Below, in pieces: positions 1 through 6,151 of a stretch of 15,028 bases of DNA. Made by a program: the position numbers and the translations under genes. Numbering within the stretch: position 1 is the stretch's first letter; each line of letters starts with the position of its first letter. The notes beneath the pieces are model-generated. The model searched no databases. It was not told the origin of the DNA and saw nothing but the letters and a program-made list of their open reading frames with translations. The DNA is from an uncultured Bacteroidales bacterium. Its GTDB lineage: Bacteria > Bacteroidota > Bacteroidia > Bacteroidales > Bacteroidaceae. The stretch is taken from positions 1 to 15,028 of the forward strand of contig CALDKD010000025.1 of assembly GCA_937898885.1 (NCBI GenBank), written 5' to 3'.

Positions 1-554
1 ATTATCCATCTATTATTGAGAATACCATTAGTTATATCCCTCCTCGCGTGAAGATAGAAATCAGCTGCTTATCTATGGATGAGCCAACAGAGATACGTGA
101 AATACAATCACTCATAGGTGCCAGTTTCAAGGATGAGGATACAGACTCCGAAAGTAAGATAAGGACTGTGATACCAACCCGAACATTCCTGGAAAAGATG
201 TTCCTGCTTGCAGAAGAGTTTCAGAAAGAAAGCCCAAGAAGTGTGCGTATGACTCGTCATTTGTATGATCTGGAAAAACTAATGGATACTGAGTATGGAC
301 GTAACGCCCTATCCGACCGCATTCTTTATGATGCCATTGTTGAGCATCGTAAAGCGTATTATGCCTTAAAGTATGTAAACTATGACCTACTCAACCCTCA
401 AAATATCAATTTTATGATTCCACGATCACAAATGGAAGCATGGAAGGCTGATTATGCTGACATGAGACGATTTTTCATTTATGGCGAATCATTGGAATTT
501 GACGCATTGACACAAAGGATAGAAGAGTTGCATACAAGAGTGAGAAACTTATAA
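1..554 (+). CDS. abiEii: AbiEii-family nucleotidyltransferase toxin, C-terminal part (5' end outside window)
   Basis: The frame is open to the left edge (first full codon at base 3), so this is the last 183 residues of a longer protein; the GTG at 48 is internal. I recognise the C-terminal half of the AbiEii/AbiGii (DUF1814) family, the toxin of type IV abortive-infection toxin-antitoxin pairs. The family signatures seen are a PPRVKIE strand, an R-T-F-L-E-K helix start (usually RTFWEK), an R-H-L-Y-D-L motif, a D-A-I-V-E-H-R-K segment, and a closing D-Y-A-D-M-R..F-I-Y-G-E-S..F-D-A-L block. The nucleotidyltransferase active site (G-S and D-x-D motifs) would lie upstream, so activity cannot be judged. 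Its antitoxin gene should also lie upstream. The next gene starts 36 bp downstream on the same strand and may share its transcript. Family placement is from memory of conserved motifs. Confidence 0.82.
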   Translation, partial: YPSIIENTISYIPPRVKIEISCLSMDEPTEIREIQSLIGASFKDEDTDSESKIRTVIPTRTFLEKMFLLAEEFQKESPRSVRMTRHLYDLEKLMDTEYGRNALSDRILYDAIVEHRKAYYALKYVNYDLLNPQNINFMIPRSQMEAWKADYADMRRFFIYGESLEFDALTQRIEELHTRVRNL

Positions 555-590
555 ATACTGTTGTTTTTTAAATATAAGGAGAAAACTTTT

Positions 591-1307
591 ATGGATTTAT
601 ATGAAAAACAAGCCCGCGTTTATCCAGCCATTGTTGGAACTATTATCCCAATAATAATCACCTCTGCATTTGTTTTTACATTCTTATCAAAAGAATTATC
701 ATTCTGGATAATGATACTGGCACGTATCGGAACATTTATTCCAATAGCTCTTATTTATGCGGCTCTTGCTTATTGGATGCGTCAACAATTCATTGATATT
801 TCAAAACACTTGTTCCAATATACGCTATTCAAGCAGGATGAGACAGAAATGCCAACGACCCAACTCCTGTTATGGAGTAGCCCTAAAAGAAAGAGTAGCC
901 AAGATATTAAAGCAATTGCCAAGAAAATAAAGAAAGATTTCAATATTACGTTATTAACTGAGGAACAAGAGAGAGAAAACCCCTCTGAAGCAAAAAAAAC
1001 TATTGTTGATGCCGTTGGTAAGATTAGAGAAGTAACTAGAGAAAACAAGAACCTGCAACAATACAATAGGATATTTGGGTTTTGCCGTAATTATCTTGGT
1101 GCTTGTGTTTGCTCTGTCATTATTATAATCCTTGCCTTGATTATAAATCTTTGTTTTAGTCTAGGTTTTACTTCATTGCTAGTTACGGCATTAATAATAC
1201 AAATACTACTTGGGGTGTTGGCTTTTATGACATTAAGAACTAAAGGATATGATTACGCAAGAGCTCTCTTTAATGCATATACGACTGACACATATGATAA
1301 ACATTAG
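591..1307 (+). CDS. Four-helix membrane protein of unknown family, possible defence effector
   Basis: The protein has 238 residues. The ATG at 591 is chosen over an in-frame TTG at 561 because AAGGAG lies about 10 bases before it and the extra residues would spoil the N-terminus. Two N-terminal hydrophobic helices (about 12-33 and 38-62) and two C-terminal ones (about 167-188 and 192-214) flank a charged cytosolic region of about 100 residues. This region contains P-T-T-Q-L-L-L-W (88-95), a lysine-rich helix, a T-E-E-Q-E-R-E-N stretch and a helix leading into F-G-F-C-R-N just before helix 3. I do not recognise a named family. The shape, paired membrane helices around a soluble domain, resembles membrane effectors of abortive-infection systems, but that is inference. 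It lies 36 bp after the AbiEii gene, and its stop overlaps tail-to-tail by 4 bp with the stop of the E2-E1-JAB gene, so it could belong to either module. Confidence 0.85.
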   Translation: MDLYEKQARVYPAIVGTIIPIIITSAFVFTFLSKELSFWIMILARIGTFIPIALIYAALAYWMRQQFIDISKHLFQYTLFKQDETEMPTTQLLLWSSPKRKSSQDIKAIAKKIKKDFNITLLTEEQERENPSEAKKTIVDAVGKIREVTRENKNLQQYNRIFGFCRNYLGACVCSVIIIILALIINLCFSLGFTSLLVTALIIQILLGVLAFMTLRTKGYDYARALFNAYTTDTYDKH

Positions 1308-3523
1308 GATAAAGCCAAAATGGCATATTTTATATCGACAGGAGTAACAAGTACTTCAAGAATAGGTTTTGTTATACCAAAGGCGGCCATTTCCTGTGCT
1401 TTTTTTTCAAACTCGCGATAATCAACAACACTAAAACTTTCAGGACCGTTAGGATGCGAGTGCCATTCTCCTACATATCCAAATGTTGAACCTGACCTAC
1501 GCTCTATTTGTGATAGTTTTTTCCTTAAGCCAGATTTGCCCAGAATTAGATAATCATCTCTGTGTATTGTATCTTCTGGCGCCTCTATATTGTCAATAAC
1601 ATGTATTGTTTTTGTCTTAAGGTTACATTGTCCAATCAAATAACCACCTGTTTCACTATCTCCTGATGCTTCTGTTTGGTCTATGATGTCATTGATAACT
1701 TTATCAGTTATACGGACCTTCCAGTTGTCAAGTTCATAACAGTAGAACTGAGGTACATCTATTTTTAGAATCTGAAGACTACCATCTTCTCTTAATCTGT
1801 ACATCCATCCGCCACCATCAGGATAATTGCCAGATAAGATCTTTTTGATGGTCATACTCATGGATGAAGCAAACAAAGAGATGACATCATCAGCAAGTAT
1901 AAATGTCTCAGAATTACAACCCAGACCGACATTCAATAAAGATGACGGTTCATTAGCTTGCGCTTTCTCCGACATTAGATAGTTGGAAATATAAGAATCC
2001 GTTTTATATTGGGCATAAAAAGATACCAATATATCATCCAACCTTAATCCACCATTACCATCTTCGCTCAGTAGTAAACCAAACTTACCATTATCAAAAA
2101 TTGCAGCGGAAATAGCTGTAGGTTTGTTCTTATTATTTATCAATTGATTAAATACTACTTTTGAAGCTGTAAAGTCTAGTATGTATTCAGGGGCTAGTTT
2201 TTTTATTAGTTCGGCGTCTTCAAGTATCTTCTTTATTTCTTTAACCGATGAAACTGCCTCCATGTTCTCATGATAGTAAATTAGGTTAGTAATTTTTCTC
2301 ATTTCATCAGATTTGAAATGTGACACAGAGTTAAAAAGGAGTGCATGTCTACTCAAGTTGTGTTCACTCATAATATCAGGATCAGAGAATAAAATATTAG
2401 TTATCCCTGAGCGAACTAAATGTAAAGCAACCTTTGAGCCAAGTGCACCGCAACCAGCAATTATCAATGATGGATTGATCTCCGGATCCAGATTTGATAT
2501 TTCATGTGCTTTATTTGTAGTAAAAGGAGACTCATGTTTATGGAATACGACCTTAGAGGAAGGTGTCAAGATTCTTTTGCCATCAACATCAGTGTCAAAC
2601 AATACCTCAAAATTGACAAATTGATAAAAAGAATTGACTCCTATGAGTTTATTACTTCTCTTTATAGCCAAGATTACCACAAAACTTGCATGGCCTTTTA
2701 ATAATTCTAAATCATTATCATTAACATCTTCTAGTTCGACACCATGCCTGGAAGAATACTCAATGAGTTCTGAATAAGTTCGGGGGAATCTGGTATCATA
2801 TAAATCACATGATTCTTTGGATTGCCCCCAACAAACTAAACCAAATTGAATATTTTTTTCATTATCAAAACCTGATGTTTTTAATAGCCAAGTATTTCTA
2901 CTGGTCAATCTTATGATTTTTTTCTCGGACCATCGAACAAAAAACTGTGGCAAGAAGTTTTTCTGATTATCAGCAGCCTTTTCAATTTCACTAGATAGTT
3001 GCTCATAATCATATGATAATGTTCCTGTATATCCTTCAAGCCTTAATGGTTCAAACTGACCTCCGTCTTCTATGTTCACACCTGAAGCTAAATCTTCGTA
3101 CCATGATCGAATATGCTTAACAAAGTCCTCAATCTCCATATTGGCAAACCACTCATCGCCATCACCACGAAAAAGGCATATTGGTCTAAGGCCGTCCCTT
3201 TCACAATAGATATGAGGAGTACGAGCAAAATCGAAATCATTTCTCCCTATGTAAGCACGGGGTGCCCTATCAGGATATTCTGGAGAGAACTCCACAAACA
3301 CAGACTCATTTGGGTTGACCAACGTGGTTGATGCGTCATATCTTGTTGGTAATTCAATAGATAAGGCCAACCTTATAACGATAGAGCTTTTATACTTATA
3401 GTATTTATTATCAAAAGAGACGCCATTCATTCTGGCGACTCTTTTAACATCATCTTGTACACACTGCGGAACTTCTGCTGGTGAGCACTCAGTAAACTGA
3501 GGAAAAACGTTATTTACTGCCAT
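1304..3523 (-). CDS. E2-like / E1 (ThiF) / JAB (JAMM) triple-domain ubiquitin-like conjugation protein
   Basis: This 739-residue protein joins three enzymes of ubiquitin-like modification. Residues about 45-148 look like a UBC/E2 fold: an F-S-P-E-Y-P-D-R-A-P strand, H-I-Y-C, then P-I-C-L-F with candidate catalytic Cys116, and a W-F helix region. Residues about 160-345 form a middle region I cannot assign. The E1/ThiF domain follows, with nucleotide loop G-C-G-A-L-G-S-K (357-364), the D-P-D-I..N-L-S-R-H motif (381-393, Arg392 likely the ATP-contacting arginine) and candidate thioester Cys536 in G-C-N-S-E-T-F. The C-terminus is a JAB/JAMM metalloprotease: Glu624, then H688-S-H690, seven residues, Ser698 and Asp701, a complete zinc-site motif. 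Its start overlaps the stop of the upstream metallo-beta-lactamase gene by 14 bp, so the two are translationally coupled. By analogy with Cap2/Cap3 of CBASS and the Bil/Bub systems, it should attach and remove a protein tag or process a tail. The assignment of the two cysteines is by position only. Confidence 0.9.
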   Translation of the reverse strand: MAVNNVFPQFTECSPAEVPQCVQDDVKRVARMNGVSFDNKYYKYKSSIVIRLALSIELPTRYDASTTLVNPNESVFVEFSPEYPDRAPRAYIGRNDFDFARTPHIYCERDGLRPICLFRGDGDEWFANMEIEDFVKHIRSWYEDLASGVNIEDGGQFEPLRLEGYTGTLSYDYEQLSSEIEKAADNQKNFLPQFFVRWSEKKIIRLTSRNTWLLKTSGFDNEKNIQFGLVCWGQSKESCDLYDTRFPRTYSELIEYSSRHGVELEDVNDNDLELLKGHASFVVILAIKRSNKLIGVNSFYQFVNFEVLFDTDVDGKRILTPSSKVVFHKHESPFTTNKAHEISNLDPEINPSLIIAGCGALGSKVALHLVRSGITNILFSDPDIMSEHNLSRHALLFNSVSHFKSDEMRKITNLIYYHENMEAVSSVKEIKKILEDAELIKKLAPEYILDFTASKVVFNQLINNKNKPTAISAAIFDNGKFGLLLSEDGNGGLRLDDILVSFYAQYKTDSYISNYLMSEKAQANEPSSLLNVGLGCNSETFILADDVISLFASSMSMTIKKILSGNYPDGGGWMYRLREDGSLQILKIDVPQFYCYELDNWKVRITDKVINDIIDQTEASGDSETGGYLIGQCNLKTKTIHVIDNIEAPEDTIHRDDYLILGKSGLRKKLSQIERRSGSTFGYVGEWHSHPNGPESFSVVDYREFEKKAQEMAAFGITKPILEVLVTPVDIKYAILALS

Positions 3524-4661
3524 AGGATGACTTTCTTCCTGATGTTCCCGAGCTACCTATTGCAGCTCCTGTTGAACCAGACTGCTGATTCTTGTCCTTC
3601 CTTTGGAAACCACTGGAAGTAACTTCATATATAACAGGTTTAGGGTTCTTAGAATCCGGTTCCTCGGCTAAGGAAATAAATTTGTCTGATCCTATTAGTT
3701 TTATGTACTCTTCCTTTGCCGGATAATGAGGAGGATTATCATCATCGTCCTTGATTTGCTTTGATGAAGCTATTATTATGGCTCCACTTGTTTTATGTTT
3801 AGTGATTAAGTTCTTAGATGAGTCTACAGGCGTATCAGTTACACCCTTCTTGTATGGGACATCATTGAAGTATGTCCATGAACAATGATGAGGTGCCATG
3901 AAAATGTCAAAATCCAATTTTTTATCATTGTTGTGGTTTTTGCTCTGATTCTGAATTTCCTTCCATATATAATGGTCTGCATCTCCACCAAACAGATATA
4001 ACGCAGATGGTTGAGTATCAGAACTAAGATACTTAAATCTTGCCTGCATCACTATGGATGTCCCGTTTTTATCGGCCTCAGCTCTACCCTCCACCAAGCT
4101 ATCTTTAAATGGAGAATGGACAAAGAACTCCAGTAAAGACATTTTTTTACCATTGATTTCTTTTATTGAGTCACCAGGAATATAAGAGGGTACCTTGTCA
4201 TATCTTTTATTGCCATCGTATCCGATAATAACAAGTCTGTTACCAGCCTTATCTTTAGCAGGAGAGTTGTCATCATATAAATTACGACGTCTGTTGGCTT
4301 CTTTTTTCAAGGCCTTTGCAGAGGAACTTGTTGCATCAGTAAACAACATTGGGGTTACCATCAACTCATCAATGATAACCAGATCATTCTCCTTATCAGA
4401 ATCTGAATATTTATCTGGATCACCTAAATAATAGTTGTTGTCTATTCCACGACAATGGTCTTCGTCTGGATGTGTCAGCATAAACAAATCAAGGTGATAT
4501 CTTCCCTTGTTATCAGTAACTAACTCATTTAATATATCACTCATAACATCATAACAATCATTGTTATCTCTGATGTTAGCATCAATTTGAACTGTGGCAT
4601 TTGGAACCTTGATCAATACGGTATCACCATTGTCTACAGGGTAAAATTTAATCTTACTCAT
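3510..4661 (-). CDS. Metallo-beta-lactamase-fold hydrolase (ComEC/Rec2-like) partnered with the E2-E1-JAB protein
   Basis: The protein has 383 residues and no signal peptide. It carries the metal-binding set of a metallo-beta-lactamase fold of the ComEC/Rec2 type: T-H-P-D-E-D-H (63-69), N-G-T-S (199-202), G-G-D-A-D-H (225-230) and A-P-H-H-C-S (256-261). The substrate is unknown; related domains act on nucleic acids, nucleotides or small molecules. An insertion at about 80-170 is rich in charged residues. After residue 352 comes a disordered Gly/Ser/Gln-rich tail ending S-Y-G-S-K. It is the first gene of a two-gene unit, with a 14-bp overlap into the E2-E1-JAB gene. The leader is A-rich rather than Shine-Dalgarno-like, normal for Bacteroidetes. 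The pairing suggests that the conjugation enzyme modifies or processes this hydrolase, or that the hydrolase is the effector. That is inference; I recall, without being able to check, similar pairings in comparative surveys of bacterial ubiquitin-like systems. Confidence 0.88.
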   Translation of the reverse strand: MSKIKFYPVDNGDTVLIKVPNATVQIDANIRDNNDCYDVMSDILNELVTDNKGRYHLDLFMLTHPDEDHCRGIDNNYYLGDPDKYSDSDKENDLVIIDELMVTPMLFTDATSSSAKALKKEANRRRNLYDDNSPAKDKAGNRLVIIGYDGNKRYDKVPSYIPGDSIKEINGKKMSLLEFFVHSPFKDSLVEGRAEADKNGTSIVMQARFKYLSSDTQPSALYLFGGDADHYIWKEIQNQSKNHNNDKKLDFDIFMAPHHCSWTYFNDVPYKKGVTDTPVDSSKNLITKHKTSGAIIIASSKQIKDDDDNPPHYPAKEEYIKLIGSDKFISLAEEPDSKNPKPVIYEVTSSGFQRKDKNQQSGSTGAAIGSSGTSGRKSSYGSK

Positions 4662-4886
4662 TTTTTTAATTTTTTTAATGTTTCATTAATTCGTTTTCAT
4701 TAGGAGAGACGGAACTTACATTCATTATGTGCATTTCGCTTTAATAAATTATAACAAATGCCATGCCAAAGTAAATATGACCTTACTATATAATTGAAAT
4801 CTGTATGAACTGCCACCTTGGCAGACCATCATTCTTTTGCACCTCATTTGTGATTGGTGTTTTTGCGTAGGTTCTTGATCTGTGTT
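4662..4886. other. AT-rich gap upstream of the metallo-beta-lactamase gene
   Basis: No gene is visible. The minus-strand A/T-rich stretch next to 4661 is the leader of the metallo-beta-lactamase gene. The only promoter-like word for that gene is a minus-strand TTACTTTG (plus-strand 4767-4774), one base off TAnnTTTG, with no convincing -33 partner. The gap follows the truncated toxin stub on the same strand, so read-through from the antitoxin promoter at about 5625 is also possible. A deletion that removed most of the toxin gene probably ended here. Confidence 0.4.
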
Positions 4887-5003
4887 TTATTTTTGGCAGG
4901 TTTGTTTACGACCGTCTGTCATTTGCGCCAGGTAAATCCGGGCTTTGAAAGCGTGGGCCAGAATATCCTGACGTTCATCAATGGAAAGGTCTATGAATTT
5001 CAT
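4887..5003 (-). pseudogene. Truncated AbiEii toxin start (38-codon stub)
   Basis: An ATG at 5003-5001 overlaps the antitoxin stop TGA (5002-5000) as ATGA, the usual arrangement of AbiEi-AbiEii pairs. It reads 38 codons to a TAA at 4889-4887. The first 18 residues (MKFIDLSIDERQDILAHA) look like the helical start of a nucleotidyltransferase of this type. The expected E-K-D-W/F-W-V motif and catalytic domain never appear, and the remaining residues do not resemble the family. I read this as a toxin gene cut by a deletion, with the junction near 4950. The alternative is a genuine short coupled peptide, which I think less likely. No further toxin fragment is visible before the metallo-beta-lactamase gene on this strand. 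Confidence 0.55.
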
Positions 5004-5608
5004 TTTTTAGTTAATGTATTACGCACCCATATAGGGGCAAGTTGAATATCATGGTTGTAATCATCATGGCTTACTTGAGCCAGATGGTTCTTTATTATGG
5101 TCATTTGGTCAATGGAAACATTGTCCTGACCAATCTCACGCATGGCGGCAACAATCAATGCCATCAATTGGGACTGGAAAGCAAACATACGCATGTTAGA
5201 AGAATGTTTGAAAAAGATGCCACGGCCCTTGCCTATGGACACACGACGTTGGGAGCCGTCAGTGATAAAGACCACATTGGCAGGAATCTGAGTGCTAAGT
5301 CCAAGTTGGTAAAGGGCGTATGAGCCGGTGGGAGCAATGCGTACCTTATCACGTGCTGCTATTCCTAATGCTATCTCCTCAACAGACGGAGGAATGAGAC
5401 CGCTACCCCATTTTGTGTCAACCTTGGGATAGTAGTAGATGCCTTGAGCTACGCGAATAAGTATATTGTTCTGACATAGCCGGACCAATGCGGAACGGAC
5501 AGCATCAGATGAGCCCAACGAGGAAAATGAATCAGGAAAGAACAAAGTTCCCCTTTGAGATAGTTCCACCTGGTGTTTAATGTCATTATATGTACTCTGG
5601 CTTGCCAT
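5000..5608 (-). CDS. abiEi: AbiEi-family (DUF6088) type IV antitoxin and autorepressor
   Basis: The protein has 202 residues. I start it at the ATG at 5608 (M-A-S-Q-S) because the longer frame from 5659 would begin upstream of the likely transcription start. An N-terminal winged helix (about 15-62) contains R-G-T-L-F-F-P-D-S-F, L-G-S-S-D-A-V-R-S-A-L and V-A-Q-G-I-Y-Y-Y-P-K. The C-terminal domain has P-S-V-E-E-I-A, P-T-G-S-Y-A-L-Y-Q-L-G-L-S-T-Q-I-P and D-I-Q-L-A-P-I-W-V-R. These are the DUF6088/AbiEi hallmarks. In characterised AbiE systems this protein represses its own promoter by binding inverted repeats and counters the AbiEii nucleotidyltransferase. Here a perfect inverted repeat sits on the promoter, as expected. 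The partner gene is only a stub, so this is an orphan antitoxin that could still bind DNA or neutralise related toxins, including the one at the left edge. Confidence 0.9.
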   Translation of the reverse strand: MASQSTYNDIKHQVELSQRGTLFFPDSFSSLGSSDAVRSALVRLCQNNILIRVAQGIYYYPKVDTKWGSGLIPPSVEEIALGIAARDKVRIAPTGSYALYQLGLSTQIPANVVFITDGSQRRVSIGKGRGIFFKHSSNMRMFAFQSQLMALIVAAMREIGQDNVSIDQMTIIKNHLAQVSHDDYNHDIQLAPIWVRNTLTKK

Positions 5609-5624
5609 ATATTTATACTGCTTC

Positions 5625-5653
5625 TGCCACAAAAATATGATAAATTTGTGGCA
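5625..5653. promoter_or_regulatory. Inverted-repeat operator of the AbiEi antitoxin
   Basis: TGCCACAAA (5625-5633) and TTTGTGGCA (5645-5653) form a perfect 9-bp inverted repeat with 11 bases between. It begins 17 bp before the antitoxin ATG, and its left arm overlaps the -7 box. AbiEi proteins are known to repress by binding inverted repeats at their own promoter, so this is the likely operator. Confidence 0.7.
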
Positions 5654-5660
5654 AAACAAA
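5630..5660 (-). promoter_or_regulatory. Promoter of the AbiEi antitoxin
   Basis: On the minus strand TTTG (plus 5657-5660) is followed after 19 bp by TATTTTTG (plus 5630-5637), matching the Bacteroides -33 TTTG / -7 TAnnTTTG pattern with correct spacing. Transcription would start near 5624, about 16 bases before the ATG at 5608, and would exclude the upstream ATG at 5659. Confidence 0.65.
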
Positions 5661-5701
5661 GCATTGAGAAACTAATTATCAAAGTGGATATGGGAGGAGG
5701 G

Positions 5702-5733
5702 TTGTGGAAATAGAAAATTAATGTTTATATTTG
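5702..5733 (+). promoter_or_regulatory. Possible divergent promoter
   Basis: TTG (5702-5704), 21 bp, then TATATTTG (5726-5733) fits the Bacteroides promoter pattern and points away from the antitoxin. No confident gene follows at once. The next candidate is the 45-codon frame at 5935, and the regulator at 6152 has its own closer box. Confidence 0.3.
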
Positions 5734-5934
5734 CGGCGCTAAGGGGCTGAGGCTCCGGAGCATTTTTTTGAAGAACGAAGCTTTCGTTTTACTGAGGTGT
5801 TGAAATAACGGTATTAATTCATTTCTCCTAGGTAAGACAAGAGCCAGATGTTTATGCTTGGTATATGTGCCGCCCTAATGGGCTTGCAGACATATCCCTT
5901 CCCGCATGGCCCCTAATCATCACCGCCCCGAACA
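5734..5934. other. Non-coding gap with small stem structures
   Basis: I find no gene. The stretch has a 10-bp palindrome GCTCCGGAGC (5752-5761) followed by a T-run, a hairpin AACGAA-gct-TTCGTT (5774-5788), and a longer interrupted stem at 5863-5895: ATATGT and GC pairing with GC and ACATAT around GCCC-TAAT-GGGC. Together with the promoter-like element at 5702-5733, it could encode a short structured RNA or leader. None of this matches an RNA family I know. Confidence 0.3.
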
Positions 5935-6072
5935 ATGAGGAACCTGAGAGCAGCGTCGTGCATACTTCTCGTCTTCCTCATTCTGTCACGTCCCCAGTCC
6001 GATGCCATGCCGCCTCCGCCTCATAATATCTGTCACAAAAACGTTCTGACCGTTAGGCTGTCTATTCGCTGA
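5935..6072 (+). CDS. Possible 45-residue secreted peptide
   Basis: The frame runs from ATG 5935 to TGA 6070-6072. The N-terminus is R-rich, followed by a hydrophobic stretch C-I-L-L-V-F-L-I-L and S-D-A, which looks like a signal peptide with cleavage after residue 24. The mature part would be about 21 residues starting M-P-P-P-P-H. The stop lies just before the -7 box of the regulator gene. There is no clear ribosome binding site and I recognise no family, so it may be a chance frame in a more G+C-rich stretch. Confidence 0.3.
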   Translation: MRNLRAASCILLVFLILSRPQSDAMPPPPHNICHKNVLTVRLSIR

Positions 6073-6079
6073 AATTGCT

Positions 6080-6087
6080 TACTTTTG
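6080..6087 (+). promoter_or_regulatory. -7 box of the TPR regulator gene
   Basis: TACTTTTG is an exact TAnnTTTG match. Transcription would start near 6094, giving a leader of about 58 bases to the ATG at 6152. The -33 element is weak (CTG at 6058-6060 with 19-bp spacing). Confidence 0.5.
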
Positions 6088-6151
6088 CAATATACAGTAA
6101 GAGGTAGCAGAGCGTTATTCCAATACGCCACCTACTTATATGTAATAAAGA

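Noticed and set aside
782..1066. Open frame of about 94 codons antisense to the membrane protein gene
   Set aside because: It is a shadow of the plus-strand gene, with low-complexity hydrophobic content, no leader and no family resemblance.
591..1307. Assignment of the membrane protein to the CBASS-associated S-4TM or 2TM effector families
   Set aside because: Helix number is suggestive, but I cannot match the soluble-domain motifs to those families without a profile search.
2313..3331. Several plus-strand frames of 65-103 codons opposite the E2-E1-JAB gene
   Set aside because: The minus-strand gene shows clear motifs across this whole span; the antisense frames show none.
1304..4661. Classification as a CBASS operon
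   Set aside because: There is no CD-NTase/cyclase gene and no recognised CBASS effector; the MBL gene takes the place where a cyclase would be expected.
5752..5768. GCTCCGGAGC followed by a T-run as a terminator
   Set aside because: The palindrome has no room for a loop except as a 3-bp stem, and no gene ends before it on the plus strand.
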